A DNA stretch of 64,000 bases from Nitrospirota bacterium (GCA_016213935.1 JACQZG010000009.1:64647-128646), one strand, 5' to 3'; numbered from the stretch's first letter, positions 25,627 through 38,118 are shown. Notes: generated by a model not told the origin, from the sequence alone. Program-made: numbers and translations.

Positions 25627-26451
25627 TTACCTTATCTTCGCCAGCAACACCTTTCTCATAACATCAACAGGCGGTTTGATGCCGGTCCATAATTCAAATG
25701 CAAGCACACCCTGCCACAGGAGCATGCCTGAACCGTTGATCGTCTTTGCGCCTCTTGCCTTTGCTTCTTTGAGGAGAGGGGTCTCTTTGTAGATAAGGTC
25801 GCAGACAACCGTTTCAGAAGTTATAAGTTTCGTGTCAAAGGGCAGGGGGTCGGTATCTTTCAGGCCGAGCGGGGTAGCATTGATGATAATGTCAGGCGTG
25901 CCCATATTTTTAATACCATCCAGCAGGATTACATTATCGCGAATCTTACCGAGATCATCCACTAGCATTTGAGCCTTGGGTTTGTCTATATCAAACAAGG
26001 AGAGCTTTGACGCCTTCTCGCTCAAATAATAACTTATAGCCCTTGACGCGCCGCCGGTGCCGATGATGAGCACATTTTTATTCTCTGTATTGATATTTTC
26101 TTCAGACAGCGAACTCATGAATCCTCTGCCGTCTGTGTTGTAGCCTGTAAGTTTCCCCTCTTTATTGACTATTGTGTTAACCGCGCCTATGAAGAGGGCT
26201 TCCTTGTCGACATTATCAAGAAGCCGGATAACATTCTCTTTGTGCGGGATGGTTGTGTTCACGCCGAGCATATTGAGCGCCCTGATGGAGTTTACCGCAG
26301 CAGGCAGGTCCTGAGGCGCTACTTTAAACGGGACATAGCACATATCAAGGCCGAGCTTTTCGAATGCCGCATTGTGCATATTAGGCGAGAGCGAGTGCTC
26401 AACCGGATAACCGAATATGCAGACTATTTTAGTCTTCCCATTTACATCCAT
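25627..26451 (-). CDS. aroE: Shikimate 5-dehydrogenase
   Basis: 274 residues, the usual length. The substrate-binding part shows GYPVEHSLSPNMHN and NTTIPHK with the catalytic Lys, then GYNTDGRGF. The NADP-binding part begins IIGTGGASRA. The C-terminal GMLLWQGVLAFELWTG is typical. It reduces 3-dehydroshikimate to shikimate in aromatic synthesis. It overlaps the upstream COG1625 gene by 23 bp, so it is the last gene of a three-gene minus-strand unit. Confidence 0.95.
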   Translation of the reverse strand: MDVNGKTKIVCIFGYPVEHSLSPNMHNAAFEKLGLDMCYVPFKVAPQDLPAAVNSIRALNMLGVNTTIPHKENVIRLLDNVDKEALFIGAVNTIVNKEGKLTGYNTDGRGFMSSLSEENINTENKNVLIIGTGGASRAISYYLSEKASKLSLFDIDKPKAQMLVDDLGKIRDNVILLDGIKNMGTPDIIINATPLGLKDTDPLPFDTKLITSETVVCDLIYKETPLLKEAKARGAKTINGSGMLLWQGVLAFELWTGIKPPVDVMRKVLLAKIR

Positions 26452-27721
26452 CTTTTATCCCTTCAAGAAGCCCCTGAGGAGTTGATTCGATCTTTATAAG
26501 AGGAATACCGAGTGTCTCCTCAATATCTTTAAGTTTAACATTATCAAGAAAGAGGTCAGACCCCTCCTTTAAAACGACGTCAGGCACAAGAAGGCATCCT
26601 CCTTTTACTCTGCCGACAAGCGTCTTCAGGATGTCTTTGCCTGTCAAAAGTCCGGCGACGGTCACGGAAGGGCCGAAGTGCCTGTTCTCGATTTCAAATA
26701 CCTCAAGATTCAGCCCTTCGATATGGGCAAGTTTCTTTCTGAATTCTTCAAGGTAGGGCATAAAAGATTTGCCCGTGAATGTAGCGATGCTTCGCGAATC
26801 TATTTTTTTAGGCAATTTTATTTTCTTTGCCGAAGTTACAAAGAGCTGGACCATGCCTACGCCGTTTTCGAGCTGAGGCAGGTCGCCGTAGCTCTTAAGC
26901 GGCGGAAACGGCATCCCGGCTTTTATATACATCTCATCGGCAACGTAGGCGAGCATGTCGCCGAAGCGTTTTTTGAACCTCTCCTGAAATTTATTTACTT
27001 CCGCAATAATCTTTTCCGCGTCTTCTTTTTCAACAGGCCTCACGAGCTTCTTCTTGTGTTTTGTCAAACCGACCGGGACAACCGATATCGAGAGCATATA
27101 CGGGTAATATTTCGAGAGGTCTTTTATCGTCTTTATAAGCTCTTTGCCGTCATTAATATCAGGGCAGAGAACAATCTGAGCGTGAAGCCTAATCCTGCGT
27201 GAAGTGAAGTATTCTATCTCTTCGAGGATGTCCGGCGCTTTTCTGTTGCCTAACATCTTTCTCCGGAGGTCATTGTTTGTGGAGTGAACCGATATGTAAA
27301 GAGGGCTCAGCCTTTGAGATATGATGCGCTCTTTGTCTTTGGCAGTCAGGTTCGTAAGCGTTATATAGTTGCCGTAAAGGAATGACATGCGGTAATCATC
27401 ATCTTTAAGGTAAAGGCTTTCGCGCATTCCTTTTGGAAGCTGATGCACAAAACAGAAGATGCATTTGTTGTTGCACGGCCTTGTCCTGAATGCCTTCAGA
27501 TCGACGTCCTGATTTGATATATCTTTTTTTCTGGCTGTTAAGGCTAACTTTTTATCTCCCCTCTGAATTCCCATCTCAAAGGAAGCGCCTGATGCGTAGA
27601 ACATGTAATCAATAATGTCTTTAACGGGCTGGCCGTTTATGCTGAGTATGACATCGCCTTTTTTTAGGCCGATGCCCTCTGCCGAACTTCCTTCCCTTAT
27701 ATTGTTAATCGTCAGGTTCAT
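26429..27721 (-). CDS. PDZ/DUF512 iron-sulfur protein (COG1625, radical-SAM-like)
   Basis: 430 residues. An N-terminal PDZ-like domain (about 1-60, GIGLKKGDVILSINGQPV) precedes a cluster-binding motif CNNKCIFCFVHQLP (CX3CX2C) as in radical SAM enzymes; the C-terminal DUF512 follows. The family is annotated as Fe-S oxidoreductase related to NifB/MoaA, with no proven reaction; cyanobacterial and clostridial copies are known. It follows the CDP-alcohol transferase gene by 6 bp and overlaps aroE. Confidence 0.85.
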   Translation of the reverse strand: MNLTINNIREGSSAEGIGLKKGDVILSINGQPVKDIIDYMFYASGASFEMGIQRGDKKLALTARKKDISNQDVDLKAFRTRPCNNKCIFCFVHQLPKGMRESLYLKDDDYRMSFLYGNYITLTNLTAKDKERIISQRLSPLYISVHSTNNDLRRKMLGNRKAPDILEEIEYFTSRRIRLHAQIVLCPDINDGKELIKTIKDLSKYYPYMLSISVVPVGLTKHKKKLVRPVEKEDAEKIIAEVNKFQERFKKRFGDMLAYVADEMYIKAGMPFPPLKSYGDLPQLENGVGMVQLFVTSAKKIKLPKKIDSRSIATFTGKSFMPYLEEFRKKLAHIEGLNLEVFEIENRHFGPSVTVAGLLTGKDILKTLVGRVKGGCLLVPDVVLKEGSDLFLDNVKLKDIEETLGIPLIKIESTPQGLLEGIKDGCKWED

Positions 27722-27727
27722 AAATAA

Positions 27728-28273
27728 TCAGGCGCGGCTGTTTCCTGAATTAATCATCTTAAGCCCGTTATAGACATATTGAAGCCCCGAAGCTATGGTA
27801 AAGAATGCTGTTAAGATGAAGAGTGCGTGCGGCGGCGTTTTCCCTCCGTTGATGTACAGAACAAGGACGAGGCCGATCATTATAAATTGCAGCGCGCTCG
27901 CGGTCTTGCCTGCCAAAGTGGGCTCAATTCTCAGGGAGCTAGAGATAAAATACGTAATAACGCAGCCGGTGATTACGAACATGTCCCTGCTTATCACAAC
28001 TATGGTTATCCATTTAGGGATCATGCCGTAATATGTCATCAAAATGAATGAAGTAATCATGAAAAATTTGTCAGCTATCGGGTCTAAAATCCTGCCAAGC
28101 TCCGTAGCCTGCTTCTTTAATCTTGCTATCAATCCGTCAAATAAATCAGTGGCAGCCGCGAGCAGAAATACATAAAGGGCGTACTCATACTTTCCATACA
28201 TGAATGCCGCAACAAAAAGAGGCAGTAAAAGTATCCGAACCACTGTAAGTATATTTGGGATATTCAGAAGCAT
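27728..28273 (-). CDS. CDP-alcohol phosphatidyltransferase, PgsA-like paralogue
   Basis: 181 residues with about five membrane helices. The catalytic motif is complete: D-G-x2-A-R-x8-G-x3-D-x3-D (DGLIARLKK...GRILDPIADK). The family moves a phosphatidyl group from CDP-diacylglycerol to an alcohol such as glycerol 3-phosphate. A second, more typical PgsA lies at 62414 near plsY, so this copy may use another acceptor (inference). It is the first gene of the minus-strand unit with COG1625 and aroE. Confidence 0.82.
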   Translation of the reverse strand: MLLNIPNILTVVRILLLPLFVAAFMYGKYEYALYVFLLAAATDLFDGLIARLKKQATELGRILDPIADKFFMITSFILMTYYGMIPKWITIVVISRDMFVITGCVITYFISSSLRIEPTLAGKTASALQFIMIGLVLVLYINGGKTPPHALFILTAFFTIASGLQYVYNGLKMINSGNSRA

Positions 28274-28337
28274 GAAGGTTTTATAATAAGCAATTAAATC
28301 ATACGGTTATACGTAAATACCAAGAATCATCATTAAT

Positions 28338-28373
28338 AAATAAAACAGCCCCTGTTACATGAATAACAGGGGC
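28338..28373 (-). terminator. Rho-independent terminator of fhs
   Basis: Perfect 10-bp stem GCCCCTGTTA (28348-28357) with TAACAGGGGC (28364-28373), 6-base loop, followed on the minus strand by TGTTTTATTT. It stands 23 bp after the fhs stop. Confidence 0.85.
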
Positions 28374-28395
28374 CGTCTGTATTTGCCGTTCAGCT

Positions 28396-30159
28396 TTAAA
28401 AGAGGCCCTTTACCTTGCCTGTATCAACATCAACATCCACGCGCCTGTATGCAGGGTCTGACGCAGTGCCGGGCATGAGTTTGATCGCGCCTGCGACAGG
28501 AACTACAAAGCCTGCTCCTTTGTATGTGAGAATATCACGGACAAGAAGCTTCCATCCTTTGGGAACTCCTTTTAAATTCGGATTGTCAGTCAGGCTCAGA
28601 TGCGTTTTGACCATGCAGGTTCCGAGTTTTGACGTCTCGGGATCGTCCTCCATCCTCTTTGCCTTTGCGAGGGCGTCAGGAGTGTATTCCACGCTGTCAG
28701 CTCCGTAGACCTCCTTTGCGATAAGCTCGATTCGCTTTCTGAGAGGTGTTGAAAGCTCATAAAGGAACTTAAAGTCGTTCGGCTCATTGCATGCGTCAAC
28801 AACCGCGTCAGCCAATTCCAATGCGCCTTCGCCGCCGTACTGCCAGTGCCTTGAGAGAGCGACGCGCGCTCCAGCTGCCTCAGCAATCCGGCGTACAGCT
28901 TTTATCTCATTGTCAGTGTCAGTGTAGAAAGCATTGATGCAGACAACCGGATTGATGCCAGCCTTCTTAACCACATTAACAAGGTGAATGAGGTTGTCGC
29001 AGCCCTTCTCAACCCATCCGACATTCTCGCCTTTGTACTCATCGGGAATAGGCCTTCCGGGGACGGGGATCGGCGCTCCGCCGTGGCACTTCAAAGCCCT
29101 AATCGTTGCTACGAGAACCGCCGCGTTAGGCTTCAGTCCTGAGAACCTGCATTTGAGGTTCCAGAACTTCTCAAACCCGATATCAGCGGCAAAGCCTGAT
29201 TCTGTTACATTGTAATCTCCAAGTTTCAGTCCGATCCTGTCAGCGATTATCGATGACTGTCCGATAGCGATATTCGCGAACGGCCCCGCGTGCACGAGCA
29301 CGGGCTGTCCTTCGATAGTCTGCATCAGGTTCGGATTCAATGCCTCGACCATCCATGCTGTCATCGCGCCTGCGACATTGAGGTCTTCAGTGGTAACAGG
29401 CTTTCCGCTCTTGTCATAAGCTACAACGATCCTGCCCATCCTCTCCCTCATATCCTTCAGGTCTTTCGCGACCGCGAGGATAGCCATGACCTCCGATGAG
29501 ACCGCTATCGCAAATCCCGAATTCATCATGAATCCGTCGCTCTTGCCGCCGAGCCCGATTGTTATCTCTCTTAACGCCTGAGCGCAGAAATCCATTATCC
29601 ATTTCATCTCAACATTGCGGGGATCGATATTAAGCCTCTTTAGTTTGCGCTTCGCGAGCTGCTCGTCCGTATAATTAAATTCGTGCTGAATGCGCGATGT
29701 GAGAGCCACCATCGCAAGGTTGTGCGCGTTCATTATCGCGTTGATGTCTCCGGTCAATCCCAATGAAAACGGAGTGAGCGGAATGCACTGCGACAAGCCT
29801 CCGCCTGCTGCCGAGCCCTTGATGTTCATGGTTGGCCCGCCTGAAGGCTGGCGTATGGCGGCGATTACATTCTTCTTCCTCTTGCCGAGGCCCTGCGTCA
29901 AACCGATCGTTGTGGTGGATTTACCTTCGCCAAGCGGAGTCGGCGTGATGGCTGTAACGTCAACGTACTTTCCGTCAGGCCTGTTGGCGAGCCTCTTTAA
30001 AATTTTATTGAAGTCGAGTTTTGCTACGTAATGTCCGTGAGGCAGAAGCTCTTCCTTCTCAAGCCCGAGTTCTTCCCCGAGCTGGTAGACGGTCTTCATG
30101 TGCGCTTCCGCGGCTTCGGCAATTTCCCAGTCTGCGTGTTTGGTAGGGTCGAGTGGCAT
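28396..30159 (-). CDS. fhs: Formate-tetrahydrofolate ligase
   Basis: 587 residues, slightly longer than the common 557. The phosphate loop reads [14 protein letters not shown] and the conserved [19 protein letters not shown] follows; the C-terminal part has [12 protein letters not shown]. The enzyme joins formate to THF with ATP, the entry step of the methyl branch of the Wood-Ljungdahl route and of the reductive glycine route. AAAGGAGG precedes the ATG. It stands alone between a terminator and a divergent gene. Together with cooC and gcvH/lpd here, carbon fixation through formate is possible but not proven. Confidence 0.97.
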   Translation of the reverse strand: MPLDPTKHADWEIAEAAEAHMKTVYQLGEELGLEKEELLPHGHYVAKLDFNKILKRLANRPDGKYVDVTAITPTPLGEGKSTTTIGLTQGLGKRKKNVIAAIRQPSGGPTMNIKGSAAGGGLSQCIPLTPFSLGLTGDINAIMNAHNLAMVALTSRIQHEFNYTDEQLAKRKLKRLNIDPRNVEMKWIMDFCAQALREITIGLGGKSDGFMMNSGFAIAVSSEVMAILAVAKDLKDMRERMGRIVVAYDKSGKPVTTEDLNVAGAMTAWMVEALNPNLMQTIEGQPVLVHAGPFANIAIGQSSIIADRIGLKLGDYNVTESGFAADIGFEKFWNLKCRFSGLKPNAAVLVATIRALKCHGGAPIPVPGRPIPDEYKGENVGWVEKGCDNLIHLVNVVKKAGINPVVCINAFYTDTDNEIKAVRRIAEAAGARVALSRHWQYGGEGALELADAVVDACNEPNDFKFLYELSTPLRKRIELIAKEVYGADSVEYTPDALAKAKRMEDDPETSKLGTCMVKTHLSLTDNPNLKGVPKGWKLLVRDILTYKGAGFVVPVAGAIKLMPGTASDPAYRRVDVDVDTGKVKGLF

Positions 30160-30380
30160 CTTTGATGTCCTCCTTTTATTATGAAATAATTAAATTGCGT
30201 TGCAGATCAAGACTTTGAAGTTTGTGCCCGAGTAACCCTATAATATCTGCAGCCTCAGTGCGGTTGAGGTCTAACACTTTAGCATAGAGCAAACTTGAGT
30301 GTCAAACAAAATTTGTTCTGCTATATAATTATTTTAAAATGTAATAAATGCGCTATCAAATCTAAAAGGAGGTATCAAAA

Positions 30381-30680
30381 ATGAAACCGAGTGAGAGGGA
30401 GACAGAATTTATCGCAAGGATGGAGTTTGAGAGAAAAAAGAAATTGGAGGAGGAAAAACACAAGAAACTTAAAGCCGAAGAGAAGAAGAAACTGAAAGAT
30501 ATTCATCACATGAGATGCCCCAAATGCGGCATGGAACTGATAGAGATAGACTACAAAAAAATCAAGGTGGATAAGTGCTCTGAATGTGACGGCATATGGC
30601 TTGATGCCGGAGAACTTGAAACTGTTTCAAAGCTTGAAAAGGCAGGGCTTGATAAACTCTTCGGCGTTTTTAAGAAATAA
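30381..30680 (+). CDS. Zinc-ribbon (zf-TFIIB, COG3809) protein
   Basis: 99 residues. The first half is a very charged Lys/Glu helix (about 8-45). The second half is a zf-TFIIB ribbon: CPKCGMEL...DKCSECDGIWLDAGEL with four zinc-binding cysteines and the typical WLD.GEL. The function of the family is unknown; it is usually a small cytoplasmic protein. A strong AAAGGAGG precedes the ATG and a terminator follows at 30704-30753, so it forms its own unit. The 221-bp gap to fhs holds the divergent promoters. Confidence 0.85.
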   Translation: MKPSERETEFIARMEFERKKKLEEEKHKKLKAEEKKKLKDIHHMRCPKCGMELIEIDYKKIKVDKCSECDGIWLDAGELETVSKLEKAGLDKLFGVFKK

Positions 30681-30703
30681 GGGTTTGGCATTCCTGGCAG
30701 ACG

Positions 30704-30753
30704 AGGCCTTTACCGCGATGAGAACACATGTATTAGTGGTAAGGGCCTTTTTT
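30704..30753 (+). terminator. Rho-independent terminator after the zinc-ribbon gene
   Basis: AGGCCTTTACC (30704-30714) pairs with GGTAAGGGCCT (30738-30748) with one G-T pair; the run TTTTTT ends the second arm. Loop of 23 bases. Confidence 0.7.
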
Positions 30754-30778
30754 GTCATAACTATTGTTCCGCTATAAT
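30752..30778 (+). promoter_or_regulatory. Possible promoter of the calcium exchanger gene
   Basis: TTGTCA, 15 bases, TATAAT, ending 31 bp before the exchanger ATG. The -10 box is perfect, but the spacer is short, so the -35 assignment is uncertain. Confidence 0.4.
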
Positions 30779-30809
30779 CTAATTACAGATACTTTCAAAG
30801 GCAATTTAT

Positions 30810-31808
30810 ATGACACTTTGGCTTAGTTTCATCGTATGCACATCTGTAATTGTCTATTCAGGGACAAGGCTTGCCAAGTACGGAGACATTATTGCCGAAA
30901 AGACAGGGCTTGGCAGGGCATGGATCGGCCTGGTGCTCATGGCGTCAGTAACGTCACTTCCTGAACTTGTTACCGGTATAACCTCTGTAACCTTTGCAGG
31001 AGTTCCTGATATCGCAGCGGGTGATGTCATGGGAAGCTGCGTTTTTAATATGCTCATCCTTGCGCTTCTTGACGCTGCGCACAGGCCGCAGCCATTGTCA
31101 GCAAAGGCACACCATGGACACGTTCTCTCTGCGGGTTTTGGAATACTTCTTTTGGGAGTAGTCGCTGTAAGTCTGTTTTTGGGAGATCGCATTCCTTCAA
31201 TCGGCTGGATCGGACTTTATACCCCTCTAATTATGGGCATCTATTTAATCGCCATAAGATTGGTCTATTTTTATGAAAAAAGGCAGATCTCCGCCTTTAT
31301 AAAAGAAGTAGGTGTTGAATTGCAATACGAAAAAATACCGGCAAAGACTGCTGTTGTTCATTACAGCATCCACGCGATTATTGTTGTCATAGCGGCCATC
31401 TTCCTGCCCAAAATAGGTGAGGCCATTGCAGAGACAACAGGTTTAGGCCAGACCTTTGTGGGCAATATTTTCATAGCTGTATCCACATCCCTTCCTGAGG
31501 TGGTGGTCTCTATAGCTGCCGTGAAGATGGGGGCGATAAACCTTGCAGTCGGAAACTTGTTCGGGTCCAATATCTTCAACATATTAATCCTTGGCATTGA
31601 CGATCTCTTTTTCGTAAAAGGCCCTTTGCTCTCATTGGTAAATCAGAACCATGCAATCCCGGCATTATCCGCTATTGCCATGACAGCCATTGCAATTATA
31701 GGTTTGACTTATCGTGCTGAGAAGAAAAAATTGTTTCTGGCATGGGATTCTGTCGGCATGGTTTTTATATTTATGATTAACCTTATGCTGTTATATATGT
31801 TGAAATAG
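30810..31808 (+). CDS. Sodium/calcium exchanger family membrane protein
   Basis: 332 residues with ten predicted membrane helices in two inverted halves. Each half has the alpha-repeat of the CaCA family: ASVTSLPELVTGI...GDVMGSCVFNM and VSTSLPEVVVSI...GNLFGSNIFNI. These carry the Ca2+-binding acidic residues. It should swap Na+ or H+ for Ca2+. It lies 15 bp before a Ca2+-type P-ATPase gene, so the two likely remove calcium together. Confidence 0.9.
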   Translation: MTLWLSFIVCTSVIVYSGTRLAKYGDIIAEKTGLGRAWIGLVLMASVTSLPELVTGITSVTFAGVPDIAAGDVMGSCVFNMLILALLDAAHRPQPLSAKAHHGHVLSAGFGILLLGVVAVSLFLGDRIPSIGWIGLYTPLIMGIYLIAIRLVYFYEKRQISAFIKEVGVELQYEKIPAKTAVVHYSIHAIIVVIAAIFLPKIGEAIAETTGLGQTFVGNIFIAVSTSLPEVVVSIAAVKMGAINLAVGNLFGSNIFNILILGIDDLFFVKGPLLSLVNQNHAIPALSAIAMTAIAIIGLTYRAEKKKLFLAWDSVGMVFIFMINLMLLYMLK

Positions 31809-31823
31809 AAGGAGATATAAATA

Positions 31824-34553
<2,730 letters not shown>

Positions 34554-34694
34554 TTGCAGGTGGATGTTCTGTTTACGATTGATGCGGCGCATGGTTATGT
34601 GTTACAGACAATAAGCTAAATAGCAGCAGCATAAACGTGAACTTCTTTATGAATTGGCTGTAATTTTTGTTTAGTCATGGCTGGAATCAGTTCG

Positions 34695-34937
34695 TTATGC
34701 CGGGGAGGATTGATACCACAGAGTCTCAGGTGCAATATCGATATCGCCGGGCCATACAACTGTGCCATATTGGACAGACGCTTTGAAGAATAGTGGAGAG
34801 TGAAGGAGCTTGACAAAAGGCTTTTTGTTGAAAAAGTGGGTCATATCAAATATACGCTTTTCCCCATTTTCAAAAACAAGTTCTAACGTATGGTCATCAG
34901 GAGTTTTTACACTGATGACATCAAGCAACGGTTCCAT
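34695..34937 (-). CDS. DUF2442 protein
   Basis: 80 residues from the ATG at 34937, which has an AAGGAG site; 17 further upstream codons overlap the DUF4160 gene and are rejected. The pattern DVISVKTPDDHTLELVFENGEKRIFDM followed by F....F..V......VVWPGDIDIAPETLW is the DUF2442 family (this description splits the string at positions 5-31 and 57-75). The family is regularly coded next to DUF4160 and is suspected to form a toxin-antitoxin-like pair; no activity is known. The start is 10 bp after the DUF4160 stop. The gap 34554-34694 holds nothing recognised. Confidence 0.82.
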   Translation of the reverse strand: MEPLLDVISVKTPDDHTLELVFENGEKRIFDMTHFFNKKPFVKLLHSPLFFKASVQYGTVVWPGDIDIAPETLWYQSSPA

Positions 34938-34947
34938 AAATTTCTCC

Positions 34948-35217
34948 TTATTGAAGAGGCGCAATACGAAACGGTTCATCACCGGCAACGGCGAGTTCCC
35001 AGTCTGCCGTCAGCTCATCTCTGTGAATGTCAATCCAGACCTGTACCATTCGAAGTTGGCGTGATGGAAAATCACCGGCAAGAATACGCCCGTCATCAAT
35101 GGCTATTGAAGCTTTTTTGCCTTGATATCGCACATGGATGTGTGGCGTATGGTGCTGTTCGTTATCACCATAAAAAATTGAAACTATAATTCCGAAAAAC
35201 ATTGAGATTGTCGGCAT
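34948..35217 (-). CDS. DUF4160 protein
   Basis: 89 residues. It starts MPTISMFFGIIVSIFYGDN and continues with HHTPHIHVRY, the histidine-rich motif of DUF4160, then IDDGRILAGDFP. DUF4160 and DUF2442 genes occur together in many genomes, often near mobile elements; a toxin-antitoxin role has been proposed but not shown. It is the first gene of the pair. The region downstream toward 35362 has no gene but holds the repeat motif at 35326-35346. Confidence 0.83.
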   Translation of the reverse strand: MPTISMFFGIIVSIFYGDNEQHHTPHIHVRYQGKKASIAIDDGRILAGDFPSRQLRMVQVWIDIHRDELTADWELAVAGDEPFRIAPLQ

Positions 35218-35325
35218 CAGGTATCCTTTTTTTAATATTATACAATAGACTGAAGAATGACGGGTACTACCGCTGCGTTGATTAGTGTTTTATGCAAGCT
35301 TCCAAGGTTGACTTCAAAATGTCAA

Positions 35326-35346
35326 TAGTCAAGCCTGACCCCATAG
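35326..35346. repeat. Short motif shared with 25591-25610
   Basis: TAGTCAAGCCTGACCCCATAG, close to the 20-base motif after the PIN toxin gene. It lies 16 bp after the stop of the small membrane protein gene at 35363. Confidence 0.35.
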
Positions 35347-35362
35347 CCCCTTTGCCTGCGAT

Positions 35363-35890
35363 TTATTTTCTGGAAAGATTATTGTATTGAGCTGGCGTAA
35401 AGAACGCATTGTAGCCTTCGCCCTCCAGTCCTGCTCTTCGCAGAAGTATGGCCTGTTCAGCGCCAGTTTCACTAAGACGCCTGGAATTACTTGCTCGCAT
35501 CCTGCGCACAAGGTTCTTTTTATACTCATCCTGTCTGCTAAGATAGTAATCAACTAACACAGCAACTAGCACAGGGCCTCCTAGTATAATTCCAGAACCG
35601 ATATCAACGTCTATCACATTTAATTGGAGCAAAGGTATCAGAATCGCCAAAAATATAATAGTCGATGATAGCCAAGCGAGGATAATAAGAATTAGTGCAG
35701 AGAACCCTCGAAATAAGCGCCCCATACATAGGTCGCATATATATACTTCCGCAGACCCTCCTATCCGAAAATGTGTGTACTCGAATCTCCAAGTTCCTTG
35801 CAAGGTTTGTGATGTTCCCATACTCTTCCCGTAGTGAAACGTGAAAGACTGGCCATCAGGTGTAACAGTATTACATTTCTCGCATCTCAT
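35363..35890 (-). CDS. Hypothetical zinc-finger membrane protein
   Basis: 175 residues from the ATG at 35890 (AAAGGAAAG ahead); a TTG seven codons upstream is the other option. Not recognised. It has two CXXC pairs, MRCEKC at the N-terminus and CDLC near residue 60, that could bind one zinc. Two membrane helices follow (about 70-90 and 98-118), then a basic, Arg-rich cytoplasmic tail. It stands alone between the DUF4160/DUF2442 pair and priA. The 35912-36150 gap shows no gene. Confidence 0.6.
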   Translation of the reverse strand: MRCEKCNTVTPDGQSFTFHYGKSMGTSQTLQGTWRFEYTHFRIGGSAEVYICDLCMGRLFRGFSALILIILAWLSSTIIFLAILIPLLQLNVIDVDIGSGIILGGPVLVAVLVDYYLSRQDEYKKNLVRRMRASNSRRLSETGAEQAILLRRAGLEGEGYNAFFTPAQYNNLSRK

Positions 35891-36150
35891 GGGTCTTTCC
35901 TTTCCATTCAACCTGTTATGTAATTAGAAAACATTATCACAAAGTTGTGATTCAGTCAATAACTTTTTGAAGGCTATTTGATAGCTATCATTGTACTTCG
36001 TATTCGAGGCAAATATTCACATAATCCTCTTTTTATAAATCCCGCAGTTTTTAAGCAAACGTGTCTTTACAAGTAGACAGCTTGAAATGTTATCCTTTGA
36101 CATGAAAGTGCATTATTATTTTGGAATATTCAAGAAATGGCGGAAATCTA

Positions 36151-38118
36151 ATGCACATTGATGTTTTATTTCCTATTGACGCGGGTTCATTCACCTATCT
36201 TGTGCCTGAAGATATAAGCGCTGACATTAAGATCGGGGCGCGTGTGCTGGCTCCGTTCAGGCGTTCTGAAAAGGTCGGCATTGTAATCGGAATTAATACA
36301 AAACCCTCTCTTGCACCAAGTATCAAGCTTAAAGCAATAACAAAGGTCTTTGATGAAGAGCCTCTCGTTCCTGACAAGCTTCTAAAGCTCATGGATTGGG
36401 CAGGGCAATACTACATATCATCTGCGGGGATTGTCCTAAAGAATGCCCTGCCTTCTTCCCTTTTTACAGGCAGAAAGGCGGGAAGGCAGAGGATTATCTT
36501 TGACGAAGAAGCCGCGAAGAAGAGAGAGATAACCCTTAATTCTGCACAAAAAAAGGCCATTAAGGCCATAAGTGATTCCGGCCCCGGGGCGTTTCTCCTT
36601 CACGGCGTAACCGGAAGCGGCAAGACCGAGGTCTATATCCGCGCAATAAAAGCCCTCCCGGATAATAAGGAAGCGATAGTCCTTGTGCCGGAGATAGCCG
36701 TTACGGCTCAGATGATGGGTAATTTCAGAAGGAACTTCGGCGACAAGGTCGTCTTTTATCACAGCGGGCTTTCAGACGGAGAGAGATTATCGAGCTGGCA
36801 CAAGATGCGAAACGGAGAGGCGAAGGTCGTCCTCGGCGTCCGAAGCGCTGTCTTTTCTCCTTTTAGAAATCTCGGGATCATAATTGTCGATGAAGAGCAT
36901 GACGCGTCTTATAAACAGTTTGACGGCCTTAAATACAGCGCAAGGGATGTTGCTCTTGTGCGGGCGCAGATAGAAGGCATAAAGATCGTTCTCGGCTCAG
37001 CCACACCGTCACTTGAGTCATTTTATAATGCCGCTGCCGGCAGATTCAGTTATCTTGAGCTTAAAGAGAGGATAGACGAAAGGCCGATGCCTGATATTGA
37101 AATAGTTGATATGAGGAATGAAAAGAAGGCATTATCGTTCTCTGAAAAGCTGATTGAAAAGATGAAGGAGAAATTATTATTAAAAGAGCAGGCGCTTCTT
37201 CTGCTTAACAGGCGCGGGTATGCGCCTTTCCTTATCTGCAGGGACTGCGGATACACCTACAGATGCCTCATCTGCAGTATTTCACTTACATATCACAAGA
37301 AGGCAGGTAAGCTCAACTGCCATTATTGCGGCTCAAGCCTTAAGCCTTCTGATGCATGCCCTCAGTGCCGCAGCGCCAAACTCGAATATGAGGGAACAGG
37401 GACGGAGAAAGTTGAGGAAGAGCTTCATGACCTCATTCCGGAGCTGAAGATGAGAAGGATGGACAGGGACACGACTTCGCGCAAGCTGTCTCACTACCGG
37501 ATGGTGAAAGATATGGAAGACGGGAAGACAGACCTTCTTCTGGGAACACAGATGATCGCCAAGGGGCATGACCTGCCTGAAGTCACGCTTGCCGCTGTAA
37601 TATCCGCTGATGTCGCTTTTAACCTTCCGGATTTCAGGTCCGCGGAGCACGCGTTTCAGCTTCTGGCCCAACTTTCCGGAAGGGCGGGCAGGGGCAACAA
37701 GAAGGGCGAAGTCCTGATACAGACATATGAGCCCGGCAATTACATTTTTGATTATGTCAGGCGGCATGACTACAGGGGCTTTTATGAAAAAGAGATAGAG
37801 ATGAGAAAAGATCTTTCATATCCGCCTTTTGGCAAGCTTATAAGAATAGTATTCAGTTTCAAAATAAAGGCTGAGGGGGAGAGATATATGAAGCGCCTCT
37901 CAGGAATGATCAGGAAGAGAGAGGACGCGGGTGTCACTGTGCTCGGCCCTGTCATAGCTCCGATTGAGAGGATAAAGGGCTTATGGAGATGGCACATGCT
38001 TTTAAAAGGCAAACAATCCGGCGTCCTTAGACGGAAGGCGCTTGAGACAGCCGGTGCATTCAAAGATATTAAAGGCATGAAGACAGAAATAGATGTGGAC
38101 CCGATAAATATGATGTAG
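36151..38118 (+). CDS. priA: Primosomal protein N' (replication restart helicase PriA)
   Basis: 655 residues from the ATG at 36151; a TTG ten codons upstream is less likely because MHIDVLFPID is the normal beginning. The N-terminal DNA-binding domain precedes the helicase core: GVTGSGKTEVYI (Walker A), DEEHD (Walker B) and GSATPS. Eight cysteines of the zinc-binding insert are present (CRDCGYTYRC.IC...CHYCG...C..C). The motif LLGTQMIAKGHD is typical. PriA reloads DnaB at stalled forks. Shorter than E. coli PriA (732), as is usual in other phyla. Confidence 0.95.
   Translation: MHIDVLFPIDAGSFTYLVPEDISADIKIGARVLAPFRRSEKVGIVIGINTKPSLAPSIKLKAITKVFDEEPLVPDKLLKLMDWAGQYYISSAGIVLKNALPSSLFTGRKAGRQRIIFDEEAAKKREITLNSAQKKAIKAISDSGPGAFLLHGVTGSGKTEVYIRAIKALPDNKEAIVLVPEIAVTAQMMGNFRRNFGDKVVFYHSGLSDGERLSSWHKMRNGEAKVVLGVRSAVFSPFRNLGIIIVDEEHDASYKQFDGLKYSARDVALVRAQIEGIKIVLGSATPSLESFYNAAAGRFSYLELKERIDERPMPDIEIVDMRNEKKALSFSEKLIEKMKEKLLLKEQALLLLNRRGYAPFLICRDCGYTYRCLICSISLTYHKKAGKLNCHYCGSSLKPSDACPQCRSAKLEYEGTGTEKVEEELHDLIPELKMRRMDRDTTSRKLSHYRMVKDMEDGKTDLLLGTQMIAKGHDLPEVTLAAVISADVAFNLPDFRSAEHAFQLLAQLSGRAGRGNKKGEVLIQTYEPGNYIFDYVRRHDYRGFYEKEIEMRKDLSYPPFGKLIRIVFSFKIKAEGERYMKRLSGMIRKREDAGVTVLGPVIAPIERIKGLWRWHMLLKGKQSGVLRRKALETAGAFKDIKGMKTEIDVDPINMM

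Noticed and set aside
34616..34816. Minus-strand 66-codon frame at the end of DUF2442
   Set aside because: Mostly the DUF2442 gene in another frame; no ribosome site and no family resemblance.
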